Below are positions 33,241-40,602 of a stretch of 40,794 bases of DNA, in pieces; position 1 is the stretch's first letter, and each line of letters starts with the position of its first letter. This stretch comes from an uncultured Microbacteriaceae bacterium (GTDB lineage: Bacteria > Actinomycetota > Actinomycetes > Actinomycetales > Microbacteriaceae). Location: the NCBI GenBank assembly GCA_903915075.1, contig CAIWRM010000101.1, forward strand, positions 1-40,794, given 5' to 3'. The notes below the pieces were generated by a model. It was not told the origin of the DNA. It searched no databases and was given only the letters and a program-made list of their open reading frames with translations. A program made the translations under genes and the position numbers.

Positions 33241-34779
33241 GTGACCCTGCATCTGACCAACGCCCGCATTCCGGGCGAGCGCGGTCTGCTGGGAAACCTC
33301 ATCAACATTTCCATTGACGATGGAGTGGTGAGCGCGCTCGATTTCATTGGTCAGACGACGTCGGTCACGCTGCCGTCGGCAACGCGGGCTGCGCGCGTGG
33401 TGCAGGGCGACGATCAGGTCATCGATCTGGACGGCCGATGGATCATGCCGGGCCTCTGGGATTCGCATGTGCACATGGGTCAGTGGGCGCAGGCACGGCG
33501 ACGGCTGGATCTCGCGGATGCGACCTCGGTCGATGCCGTGTTGGAGCGCGTCTCGCAGCGCGCCGATTCTGCCGACCCGGCGCTGGTGGGATTCGGCTGG
33601 CGACCTGCCGAGATTTCCGGCCAGACCTCGCTAGAGTCCCTGGATGCCATGACCGGCGAAAAGCCGACCTACCTTTTTTCTGTGGACATGCACAGCGTGT
33701 GGCTCAACTCGGCCGGGTTTGCCGCCCAGGGAGTGACGGCCACGGAATCCGGTGTGGTGAGCGAGCGGGCGTGTTTCGAGATCGCCAAGTGCGTCTCCAA
33801 CATTGATGACGAGACCCTGGACGCCTGGATTGATGAGGCGGCTCGCGAGGCGGCAAGGCGCGGCGTGGTGGGCATTACAGACTTTGAGATGGCCCCCAAC
33901 TCGGCCGCGTGGCGTCGGCGAATCTCTCGAGGTGCCGACACGTTGCGCGTGGAGGCCGCCATCTATCCGGAATTCTTGGAGACCGCCGTGGAGGCGGGTA
34001 TGCGCACGGGAGACACCGTGGCGTCAACCGGCGGATTGTTGCGCGTGGGCCCACTCAAGATCATTCTCGATGGCTCTCTCGGCTCTCAGACGGCACGGTG
34101 CTTTGAGTCCTATCCGGGAGCCACGGGTCCCGCGGCCCGGGGCGTGCTCAACCTGCCGCTGCCCGAGTTGGTGAGCCTCATGGGTCGTGCGTGGGCCGCC
34201 GGCATTGCACCCGCGGTTCACGCCATCGGTGATGAGGCCGTGGATATGGCGCTCGACGCGTTCGAGATGGTGCAGTGCGCGGGAACCATTGAGCACGCTC
34301 AGCTGGTGAGAGCCGAAGACGTGTCGCGCTTTGCGCAGCTCAAGGTTTTGGCCAGCGTGCAGCCCCGACACCTCGTTGATGATCGAACCGCTGCCGAACG
34401 GCTCTGGCCGGGGCGGACCGGGCAGGCGTTCGCCTTTCGCCAGATGCGCGATGCGGGGGTTGCCATGCGATTCGGCTCGGATGCTCCGGCCGCCGCGCTC
34501 GACCCGTGGCAAGCAATTGTCGCGGCGGTGACGCGCACAGCGCCTGGGGGTGAGGCGTGGAATCCGCAGGAGTGTCTCTCGGGTGATGAGGCAATCCAGT
34601 GTTCGGTACGGTCGCACGTTGCCGTGGGTCAACCCGCTGATTTCGCTGTGCTCGATATCGACCCACTCGAGGTTGATGCACTCAATTCACTGACCCACGA
34701 TCTCCCCACTTCACAGGTATCGGCTACGTTTGTGGGTGGGCGCGTCACGCACTCACTCCTTGAGAAAGGCTCCCCATGA
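33241..34779 (+). CDS. Amidohydrolase family protein (YtcJ-like)
   Basis: 512 residues. The first metal motif is GLWDSHVHMGQWA (HxH near residue 77). Further ligands are expected in AVHAIGDEAVD and GTIEHAQLV, with the final Asp in RFGSDAPAAALDPW. The layout (IPGERGLLGNLINISIDDG start, large insert, C-terminal VGQPADFAVLDIDPL barrel-return) matches YtcJ-type amidohydrolases, which hydrolyse amide or N-formyl bonds. GTG start with GGGAG very close upstream. The next membrane protein overlaps its stop (ATGA). Substrate unknown. Confidence 0.88.
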   Translation: MTLHLTNARIPGERGLLGNLINISIDDGVVSALDFIGQTTSVTLPSATRAARVVQGDDQVIDLDGRWIMPGLWDSHVHMGQWAQARRRLDLADATSVDAVLERVSQRADSADPALVGFGWRPAEISGQTSLESLDAMTGEKPTYLFSVDMHSVWLNSAGFAAQGVTATESGVVSERACFEIAKCVSNIDDETLDAWIDEAAREAARRGVVGITDFEMAPNSAAWRRRISRGADTLRVEAAIYPEFLETAVEAGMRTGDTVASTGGLLRVGPLKIILDGSLGSQTARCFESYPGATGPAARGVLNLPLPELVSLMGRAWAAGIAPAVHAIGDEAVDMALDAFEMVQCAGTIEHAQLVRAEDVSRFAQLKVLASVQPRHLVDDRTAAERLWPGRTGQAFAFRQMRDAGVAMRFGSDAPAAALDPWQAIVAAVTRTAPGGEAWNPQECLSGDEAIQCSVRSHVAVGQPADFAVLDIDPLEVDALNSLTHDLPTSQVSATFVGGRVTHSLLEKGSP

Positions 34780-35267
34780 CAGGTTCCCCCACGGGTGAGG
34801 TGCCCTCCACCGATCGCCCGCCAAGCATCGGGCCACTGTTCCAATGGTTGGTCTGGGGGTGCGCAATAGGGCTCGTTGTGGGAGAGGCATTCGGTGGTCG
34901 ATTCGTCACACTCGGTGCCGGATTTGTCACGCTGGTCTTCCTCAGCGCGGTGCTGGCAGTAGTGGCCGGACTCTTCGATCGATTTCGGCCCGGCATCTTC
35001 GTGGGCTGGTGGACCGTCTTGGCGGTGATCATGGCGGTGCTCGTGGTGGCGGCGCCAACCGCGGGCTCAAGTGACTGGAACATTCCCCTCATCTTCGCCA
35101 CCAGCGTCGACGCCACGGGTGCGAGCGTTCCGTACATGCCGCTGCTACAAACGTTTGCGAATCCGCCAAGCACTATCTTTCTCACGATCTCGGGGTTCGC
35201 CTTCTGGGCGCTGGTCTGGGCGTGGTTTCTTTCGCTGCGCGCGCGGGGTCGTTCGCCCCGACGTTAG
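34776..35267 (+). CDS. Four-helix membrane protein, unknown
   Basis: 163 residues with about four hydrophobic segments: 23-43 (LFQWLVWGCAIGLVVGEAFGG), 45-66, 75-95 (GIFVGWWTVLAVIMAVLVVAAP) and 137-155 (IFLTISGFAFWALVWAWFLSL), then a basic tail RARGRSPRR. A 30-residue loop (WNIPLIFATSVDATGASVPYMPLLQTF) lies between the third and fourth. Start overlaps the amidohydrolase stop by 4 nt, so the two are coupled. No family recognised. Confidence 0.7.
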   Translation: MTGSPTGEVPSTDRPPSIGPLFQWLVWGCAIGLVVGEAFGGRFVTLGAGFVTLVFLSAVLAVVAGLFDRFRPGIFVGWWTVLAVIMAVLVVAAPTAGSSDWNIPLIFATSVDATGASVPYMPLLQTFANPPSTIFLTISGFAFWALVWAWFLSLRARGRSPRR

Positions 35268-35334
35268 GGCTATCCGCCACGTGGTTGCCTTCAGAGGTTC
35301 ATAATCACAATCGGTGTTGCACCTCACCAAGTGC

Positions 35335-35340
35335 TACACT
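35335..35340 (+). promoter_or_regulatory. Candidate -10 box (TACACT) of a leaderless vapB promoter
   Basis: TACACT is followed by six bases (GAGCTC) and the vapB ATG. A short GCAC-n8-GTGC inverted repeat (35319-35334) adjoins it and could be an autoregulatory operator, as is usual for VapB. No ribosome-binding site is seen. Confidence 0.45.
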
Positions 35341-35346
35341 GAGCTC

Positions 35347-35616
35347 ATGCCCACCGCGCGACCGAGACACATGATTACCGAAACGGATGAGATTGCCGGG
35401 GCGATCGATGCCGCTGCTCTGCTGTGGCCCGAGGCCAAAAAGAACCGTGCCGAGTTACTGCGTCGGCTCATCGCCGAAGCCCACACATCTATAGATGCCC
35501 GCGTGAACGATCGTGTTGCCGCTCGGCGCAAGGCGATTCTCGAGGGTGCGGGCAAGCTCAGCGGCGTGTGGCCGGCAAACTGGCGCGAAGAGCTTCGGGA
35601 CGACTGGCCCGAATGA
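35347..35616 (+). CDS. vapB: VapB-like antitoxin
   Basis: 89 residues. The N-terminal RHMITETDEIAGAIDAAALLWPEAKKNRAELLRRLIAEAHTSI resembles the helical DNA-binding part of short actinobacterial antitoxins paired with PIN toxins. The C-terminal tail LSGVWPANWREELRDDWPE is acidic and aromatic, the kind of segment that wraps into the toxin groove. The TGA overlaps the toxin start by 4 nt. The family is inferred mainly from context. TACACT lies six nt before the ATG. Confidence 0.75.
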   Translation: MPTARPRHMITETDEIAGAIDAAALLWPEAKKNRAELLRRLIAEAHTSIDARVNDRVAARRKAILEGAGKLSGVWPANWREELRDDWPE

Positions 35617-35999
35617 TTGTTCTCGACTCCGGCGTTCTCATCGCCTACGCCAATCCGGATGATGCCCATCACCGTGGCGTGCTGGATTTGCTATCGCGTG
35701 CGTCTGACGAGTCATTCTCGGTGACGGCCCTGACGTTAGCCGAAGCGCTGATTCATCCGGTTCGGGCTGACATCGTGGGAGAAATGGTCAAGGCCATCGC
35801 GGCCCTCGGGCTCTATGTGGAAGACCTGCGGGAACAGGATGCCGTTGCACTGGCGCGGGTTCGAGCGGCAACGGGCCTGAAGATGCCCGATGCCCTGGTC
35901 GTGCACACCGCCGAGCGATTCGGCGGCTCGGTGGCAACCACCGATGCCCGGTTGGCTGCTGCTGCCGAAAGCCGAGGTCTCGTGGTTCACAAGTTTTAG
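35613..35999 (+). CDS. vapC: VapC-type PIN-domain ribonuclease toxin
   Basis: 128 residues, one PIN domain. The acidic active-site residues are visible in order: D5 in IVLDSGVLIAY, E in LTLAEALIHPV, D in GLKMPDALVVHTA and D in ATTDARLAAAA. Probably cleaves tRNA or rRNA; which is unknown. The start overlaps the antitoxin stop (ATGA); the longer frame reaching 35424 lies within vapB. It ends 50 nt before the converging nucleotidyltransferase gene. Confidence 0.88.
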   Translation: MIVLDSGVLIAYANPDDAHHRGVLDLLSRASDESFSVTALTLAEALIHPVRADIVGEMVKAIAALGLYVEDLREQDAVALARVRAATGLKMPDALVVHTAERFGGSVATTDARLAAAAESRGLVVHKF

Positions 36000-36049
36000 G
36001 GCAACACCGGGTTGGCGCTCGCGCTGCTGAGGTCGGTGACGAAGGCCTG

Positions 36050-36595
36050 TTAGCCCAGGCTGCTCATGAATTGCAGGGAGACATTCTTCGCCCGCGACGA
36101 GAAGCGAGGATCTGATATTTTCCGAAGGCGTTGGCTCACACGTTCTGGTGACACCAGTCCGGCCTCCACAAGCGCGGAGACAAACTCACGGTCCTTGCTG
36201 TCATTACGTCCCATCTTGGCAGCGCAGAGGTCGTGAGCTTCAAGGCACAGGCCCATCACTTCTGGGTTCACTGTTGGGCGAACTTCGATCAGTCGCTCCT
36301 CCCAGCCGTTGGGCAGGAATGCGGTCCGAACACTCACCCCTTGGATGTAGAAACCGTGCTCGCGGTCGAAGTCAGACCATTCGCCAGCAAGCACGTCGAT
36401 GCGCGAGGCGAGAGACTCAGCCACGTCGTCGTGAAGAGGCGCCATATCGATTTCTTGCGAGGCGGTGGCTCGGGCCGGGAGTGCAGTTTCATCGAAGCTG
36501 CCAAGAATCGCCTGCGACCCAATAACGAGGATTCTCGGCTGCGCAATGATGTGTGTGGCCGTGACGATGGCCAACTCGAGTTCGGTGCGTTTCAC
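36050..36595 (-). CDS. Nucleotidyltransferase-fold protein, DUF6036-like (candidate toxin)
   Basis: 181 residues. The Pol-beta-type nucleotidyltransferase signature is IIAQPRILVIGSQAIL (Gly-Ser near residue 26) followed by SQEIDMAPL, the E-x-D metal-binding pair, near residue 48. The C-terminal part is helical with HDLCAAKMGRNDSKDREFVSALVEAGLVS, typical of DUF6036/AbiEii-like proteins. No other domain. The ATG overlaps the stop of the upstream XRE gene (ATGA). Such fused operons are usually toxin-antitoxin or abortive-infection modules; enzymatic target unknown. Confidence 0.72.
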   Translation of the reverse strand: MKRTELELAIVTATHIIAQPRILVIGSQAILGSFDETALPARATASQEIDMAPLHDDVAESLASRIDVLAGEWSDFDREHGFYIQGVSVRTAFLPNGWEERLIEVRPTVNPEVMGLCLEAHDLCAAKMGRNDSKDREFVSALVEAGLVSPERVSQRLRKISDPRFSSRAKNVSLQFMSSLG

Positions 36596-37131
36596 TCAGA
36601 TGCCCTGGCGATGGCGGCTAGGCGCTCGTCGTTCGAGAGAACACCCATGAATGGCGATGTTTGGCGCATGGAGATGGACCGTGAATCAGAGCCAAGCATT
36701 CGATCGATGAGGGCTCCCATTCGCTTACCGTTCGCCAGACGTTCCCACTCCGCGATGTCGGCGAGGGCGGACGTGCCTCGCACGCGTGTGCGAAGTTGTT
36801 CGAGATTAGCGTCGACCACCGACATAACGTCGCTCGATTTCCACACGAGTTTCGCAGCCACGGCGCGATGGAGTTCAAGCGTCACGCGATCTTCACGGCG
36901 CTCCAAGACCGCGTCGACCTTGGAGGGGAGTTCACTTTCCGGCGATGTCCCCATCGCGCTGAGCGCCCGGGCAATCGTTTGCGGTCGCGCCGTGCCGCGC
37001 CGTTCGGATGCCTCCCACTGAGTTATGGCGCCGGGCGTCACATTCGCAAGGCGGGCTAGCTCGCGCACACCAATGCCGCGTCGCTCGCGGGCGAGGCGGA
37101 TAACTGATTCAGTGACCTGCTCAGTGCTCAC
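36592..37131 (-). CDS. XRE-type HTH protein, probable antitoxin/autoregulator
   Basis: 179 residues. The HTH spans about 10-55 (VIRLARERRGIGVRELARLANVTPGAITQWEASERRGTARPQTIARALSAMG), an XRE domain with VTPGAITQWE as recognition helix. The C-terminal 120 residues are helical and unassigned, ending SNDERLAAIARASE. The start is put at the GTG with GGAGG eight nt upstream; a TTG at 37146 is in frame but overlaps that site. Overlaps the nucleotidyltransferase by 4 nt. A palindrome over the -10 region suggests it represses its own operon. Confidence 0.78.
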   Translation of the reverse strand: MSTEQVTESVIRLARERRGIGVRELARLANVTPGAITQWEASERRGTARPQTIARALSAMGTSPESELPSKVDAVLERREDRVTLELHRAVAAKLVWKSSDVMSVVDANLEQLRTRVRGTSALADIAEWERLANGKRMGALIDRMLGSDSRSISMRQTSPFMGVLSNDERLAAIARASE

Positions 37132-37151
37132 AACGACATCCTCCAACTGTT

Positions 37152-37166
37152 TAGTTAAAAACTATA
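37152..37166 (-). promoter_or_regulatory. Palindromic operator over the -10 of the XRE operon
   Basis: TAGTT-AAA-AACTA (37152-37164) is a perfect short palindrome. On the minus strand it overlaps a TATAGT -10 (37166-37161), about 30 nt upstream of the XRE GTG. Binding there would block RNA polymerase, as usual for XRE antitoxins. No good -35 is seen. Confidence 0.45.
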
Positions 37167-37173
37167 CACTATT

Positions 37174-37262
37174 GGGGGGATGTCCCCACGCGCGAGCGCG
37201 TGAAAGGCATGCTTTCACGCTGAGCGCTCGCAGGCGCGTGGGCCCAGGGAATCGACGATTCC
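37174..37262 (+). ncRNA. Candidate structured RNA beside the XRE operon
   Basis: Three nested pairings share a continuous left arm: 37185-37193 with 37234-37242 (CCCACGCGC/GCGCGTGGG), 37194-37197 with 37226-37229, and 37198-37206 with 37212-37220 (GCGTGAAAG/CTTTCACGC), giving 22 bp with two right-hand bulges. A competing GGGG-ATGT-CCCC hairpin (37176-37187) would exclude the outer stem, and a GGAATCG-A-CGATTCC palindrome follows. An intrinsic terminator ends the stretch at 37280-37320. Promoter and expression unknown; a small RNA or attenuator is inferred from structure alone. Confidence 0.35.
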
Positions 37263-37279
37263 TACGTCACCCCTCCGGG

Positions 37280-37320
37280 AATAAGAAAACGACCCACACA
37301 AGGTGGGCCGTTTTCTTATT
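37280..37320. terminator. Strong bidirectional intrinsic terminator
   Basis: AATAAGAAAACG (37280-37291) pairs perfectly with CGTTTTCTTATT (37309-37320), with an inner CCCAC-ACAAG-GTGGG hairpin. It is A-rich on one side and T-rich on the other, so it can stop transcription from either direction. Closely similar to the terminator at 37392-37430 next to tRNA-Gly. Confidence 0.8.
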
Positions 37321-37323
37321 TAC

Positions 37324-37338
37324 GAGGGGATGACGGGA
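37324..37338 (-). repeat. Duplicated 3' end of tRNA-Gly (15 bp)
   Basis: GAGGGGATGACGGGA is identical to 37432-37446, the 3' acceptor arm and T-arm start of tRNA-Gly. Each copy is directly followed (on the minus strand) by a related terminator. No complete second tRNA is present between them; 53 bp of unrelated sequence intervenes, with a GGAATT/AATTCC hairpin. It could be a decayed tandem tRNA or an integration scar. Confidence 0.75.
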
Positions 37339-37391
37339 GCGCCGTCGGAATTGTCACGCCAATTCCTCCTCCTCGATTCGCACATCTCGAC

Positions 37392-37430
37392 AATGCAAAA
37401 CGGACCCCACAAGGAGGCCCGTTTTGCATT
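37392..37430 (-). terminator. tRNA-Gly terminator
   Basis: AATGCAAAACGG (37392-37403) pairs perfectly with CCGTTTTGCATT (37419-37430) across a 15-nt centre. It begins two bases after the tRNA 3' end. On the minus strand the pairing gives CCGTTTTGCATT on the descending side, T-rich enough for intrinsic termination. Confidence 0.75.
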
Positions 37431-37432
37431 GG

Positions 37433-37503
37433 AGGGGATGACGGGAATCGAACCCGCGTAATCAGTTTGGAAGACTGAGGCTCTACCATTGAGCTACATC
37501 CCC
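37433..37503 (-). tRNA. tRNA-Gly (anticodon UCC)
   Basis: 71 nt on the minus strand, beginning GGGGATGTAGCTCAATGG and ending with GGGTTCGATTCCCGT, CATCCCC and a T discriminator; acceptor arms pair perfectly. The anticodon loop CTTCCAA gives TCC (reads GGA/GGG). CCA is not encoded. A TAGAAT (37520-37515) about 11 nt upstream may be its -10. Confidence 0.95.
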
Positions 37504-37643
37504 GGTGCACATCGATTCTAGATGATGCGGGCAGGTCGCACGCGACCATGTTGTTCGGCAACACAGTCGCCGAGCACCTTCAACTTTATCCGCACACGCA
37601 GTGATAGCGTTGTCAGCGTTTGAAATTGAATTAAGGGGACGAC

Positions 37644-38903
37644 GTGGCCAAGAATCCGCCGACGAATGACGCAAACAACGCGCACGAGTCAACCAAGGGA
37701 AACCAGTCCGGCTCGCTCACTCGACGCACGCTGATTGCGGGTGGTGTCGCGGCGGCCGGCGCACTCGTATTGGCCGCCTGCGCTCCCGTGGGCACCCCGA
37801 TTCTTCCCACGTCCACTGCGCGTGCGATTCGAAAGATTACGCCACCTCGCCTCGACACGGCATACCTCGGCAAAGAGGTGCTGTGCTACCGCCCCATGCG
37901 TCGCGGTGCGCCCAACATGAGCGTCGAAACGGTGGGTTCGCAAATCATCGCCCACAACTACGGGCACGGCGGTAGCGGCTGGACGCTCGCACCGGGCGCG
38001 GCGAAGTACGTAGTCGATCTCGTGGAAGACACCGAGCAGGGCAACATTGTCAGCAAGGGCGAGCCCATCACTGTTGTGGGCGCTGGAGTTATCGGTCTGT
38101 TCACGGCCTACGAGCTCGTGCAGCGTGGGTACAGTAACGTCACCGTGAAGGCCGAAGGGTTCGAGAATCTCACCTCGCACAACGCTGCTGGACTGCTTGC
38201 ACCCGTCTCAATGGATAACGCGCCCGAGTTTCAAGCAATCATCGACCAGATAGGTATCGATGCCTATCGGTTCTATGCGGCCGTGGCCAAGGGCGAACAG
38301 CCCGACTTCGCAGCGGGCGCCAAGATCGTTCCGTCTTACTTTCAAACACGAGAGGAATCGGGCCTCGAGCCATACGTGGGCGCGGTCATGGAGCCCGCTA
38401 AAGACGTTGACGTCGACTTCGGTAACGGCACCACGCGAAACATGGTTGTCTACGACGACGGCATCTTCATCGACACCGCCGTGATGATGGAAGAGTTGCG
38501 CGCGCATCTTGATTCGCGGGTCACGTTCGTCGAGGAGAAGATCACAAGCTTCGCCGACCTGCCCACCCAGCTGGTCTTTGATTGCGCCGGCTTGGGATCC
38601 GGGGCTCTCAACGACGATGCCGAAATGGTCTCTGTTCAGGGTCACCTCATCATGCTGAAAGACCAGGTGCCTGCCGACATGGAGTACATGATCCTCGTCT
38701 ACTTCGCGGAGGGAGTCACCGAAGCAAACCAAAAAGTCAAGCGTTCGTTTTACGTCATGCCCAAGCACCTTCCTGAAACAGGCGTCAACGACATTGGAGT
38801 GGTGGGCGGTACCTTCGTTGAGGGAGGAACGCCTGAGACACCAAACCTCTCCGAGTTCGCCACGCTGCTTCAGGGCGCCAAGGACTACTACGGCATCGCG
38901 TAG
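37644..38903 (+). CDS. Tat-exported lipoprotein FAD oxidoreductase, DAAO-like with permuted motif order
   Basis: 419 residues. The N-terminus has a twin-arginine motif SLTRRTLIAGG (24-34) and lipobox LAAC with Cys46, so it should be folded before export and lipid-anchored outside. FAD fold: VVGAGVIGLFTAYELVQRG (about 144-162) with HNAAGLLAPVS later. In ordinary D-amino-acid oxidases the substrate/FAD motifs RPxRxGxP and HNYGHGGxGxTL lie at the C-terminus; here CYRPMRRGAPN (81-91) and HNYGHGGSGWTL (104-115) come before the Rossmann motif, and the protein stops at GAKDYYGIA, where that segment would normally follow. This is a circular-permutation order. Probable amino-acid or related amine oxidase; substrate unknown. 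GTG start with GGGG upstream. Confidence 0.82.
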   Translation: MAKNPPTNDANNAHESTKGNQSGSLTRRTLIAGGVAAAGALVLAACAPVGTPILPTSTARAIRKITPPRLDTAYLGKEVLCYRPMRRGAPNMSVETVGSQIIAHNYGHGGSGWTLAPGAAKYVVDLVEDTEQGNIVSKGEPITVVGAGVIGLFTAYELVQRGYSNVTVKAEGFENLTSHNAAGLLAPVSMDNAPEFQAIIDQIGIDAYRFYAAVAKGEQPDFAAGAKIVPSYFQTREESGLEPYVGAVMEPAKDVDVDFGNGTTRNMVVYDDGIFIDTAVMMEELRAHLDSRVTFVEEKITSFADLPTQLVFDCAGLGSGALNDDAEMVSVQGHLIMLKDQVPADMEYMILVYFAEGVTEANQKVKRSFYVMPKHLPETGVNDIGVVGGTFVEGGTPETPNLSEFATLLQGAKDYYGIA

Positions 38904-39050
38904 ATCGTCTTGCGGGTGCACTTGTCTCCCGCGACAACTATCGTCGGCGGGGCCGACCCGGGCGATGCGTTAGGATTTCCTTTGGTTGCGTCGTCATTCG
39001 TGGCGATCCGAATCGAAGCTCGGTCGACTTATCGCCCGCGTGTTTTGTTC

Positions 39051-39128
39051 CGGGGCGTAGCTCAGCTTGGCTAGAGCGCCCGCTTTGGGAGCGGGAGGTC
39101 GCAGGTTCGAATCCTGTCGCCCCGACCA
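39051..39128 (+). tRNA. tRNA-Pro (anticodon UGG), CCA encoded
   Basis: 78 nt including an encoded CCA at 39126-39128. Acceptor CGGGGCG/CGCCCCG pairs perfectly, anticodon stem CCCGC/GCGGG with loop TTTGGGA giving TGG, and a T-arm GCAGGTTCGAATCCTGT. The position just before the trigger factor gene is common in actinomycetes. Confidence 0.95.
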
Positions 39129-39209
39129 CATTTCCCTTCCACGAGAACCGCACGTAATCCCCTAGCAAACCTCCACAACCAGAAGCCCCACAACAAGGAG
39201 CAGACCACA

Positions 39210-40586
39210 GTGAAGACCACGGTCGAAAAACTCAGCCCCACGCGCGCCAAGCTCACCATCACGGTGGGCCCCGACGAGCTCAAGCCCGCAATCGCGCACG
39301 CCTACGAGCACATCGCTGAGCAGGTCCAGATTCCTGGTTTCCGCAAGGGCAAGGTACCCGCACCGCTGATTGATCAGCGCGTGGGCCGCATGGCTGTTCT
39401 CGAGCACGCCGTGGGTGAGGGCCTTGAGGGCTACTACCGTCAGGCCGTTGTCGACGAGAAGGTGCGCCCGATGGGTCGCCCCGAAGCCGACGTCACCACG
39501 TGGCCCAACGAGAAGGACTTCACGGGCGACCTCGTGGTCACGGTGGAGGTGCCCGTTCGCCCCGAGATTAAGCTTCCCGATGTCTCCAAGCTCAAGGTCG
39601 AGGTGGAGCCCATTGCCATCACGCCCGACGAAATCATGGATGAGCTCGATCGCGTGCGCAGTCGCTTCGGTACCTTGGTCGCCGTGGATCGCCCCGCCAA
39701 GAAGGGTGACTTCGTTCAGCTCGACCTGACGGCATCTATCGGCGGCAACACGGTCGATACGGCCGAGTCCATCTCCTACGAGCTCGGCTCGGGTGAGCTT
39801 ATCGAAGGAATCGACGAGGCTCTCGACTCGCTCACCGCAGGGGAGTCCACCACGTTCGAGTCGGTGCTGCTCGGCGGCGACCACGAGGGTGAGACCGCTC
39901 AGATCGCTGTGAGCGTGAGCGCCGTCAAGGAGCGCGAGCTGCCCAAGGCTGACGACGAGTTTGCACAGCTGGCCAGCGAGTTCGACACCATCGCCGAGTT
40001 CCGCGAGAGCCTCAAGGGCGAAATCACGCGCCGCAAGGGATTCGATGTGGGGCGCGAGGCTCGTGCCAAGCTCATCGATGCGCTGATTGCCGCCACCGAC
40101 ATCCCCCTTCCCGACGGCATCGTTGACGACGAGGTGCACCGCCACCTCGAGGGCGAGGGTCGCCTCGAAGACGACGCACACCGCGCCGAGGTGATTGCGG
40201 AATCCACCAAGACCTTCAAGCAGCAGATTCTGCTCGACACGGTTGCCGAGGCCGAAGGCTTCGAGGTCAGCCAAGAGGAGCTTTCGGGCTACATTTTCCA
40301 GGGCGCTATGCAGTACGGCATGTCTCCCGAAGAGTTCATGAAGGTGCTCACCGAGAACAACCAAATCGGTTCGGTCGTGGCCGACGTTGCGCGCAACAAG
40401 GCGCTCACGATTTTGGTGGAGCGCGCCAACGTTGTCGACACCAAGGGCACAAAGATTGACCTGGCCGAACTGGCCGGCACCAAGAAGGCCGATGACGCGA
40501 ATGCTGAGGTAGGTTCTGAAGCCGACTCCGAGGTCGTCGCGAAGGCCGAGAAGAAGCCTGCCAAAAAGGCCAAGAAGTCCGAGTAG
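39210..40586 (+). CDS. tig: Trigger factor, ribosome-associated chaperone and peptidyl-prolyl isomerase
   Basis: 458 residues in the three-domain order. Ribosome-binding domain (about 1-115) with the signature [14 protein letters not shown] near 36-49, which docks onto ribosomal protein L23. FKBP-like PPIase domain (about 155-240: [22 protein letters not shown] ... [15 protein letters not shown]). Helical C-terminal chaperone arms (about 245-425). The tail is Lys/Ala/Glu-rich ([13 protein letters not shown]), as in many actinobacterial trigger factors. GTG start with AAGGAG upstream. Assists folding of nascent chains at the exit tunnel. Confidence 0.97.
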   Translation: MKTTVEKLSPTRAKLTITVGPDELKPAIAHAYEHIAEQVQIPGFRKGKVPAPLIDQRVGRMAVLEHAVGEGLEGYYRQAVVDEKVRPMGRPEADVTTWPNEKDFTGDLVVTVEVPVRPEIKLPDVSKLKVEVEPIAITPDEIMDELDRVRSRFGTLVAVDRPAKKGDFVQLDLTASIGGNTVDTAESISYELGSGELIEGIDEALDSLTAGESTTFESVLLGGDHEGETAQIAVSVSAVKERELPKADDEFAQLASEFDTIAEFRESLKGEITRRKGFDVGREARAKLIDALIAATDIPLPDGIVDDEVHRHLEGEGRLEDDAHRAEVIAESTKTFKQQILLDTVAEAEGFEVSQEELSGYIFQGAMQYGMSPEEFMKVLTENNQIGSVVADVARNKALTILVERANVVDTKGTKIDLAELAGTKKADDANAEVGSEADSEVVAKAEKKPAKKAKKSE

Positions 40587-40602
40587 TAGGGAAGCGGTTG
40601 AC

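Noticed and set aside
38912-38932. GCGGG/CCCGC hairpin after the oxidoreductase gene
   Set aside because: Short stem with an 11-nt loop and no T-run; not convincing as a terminator. The rest of this 147-nt gap before tRNA-Pro shows nothing clear.
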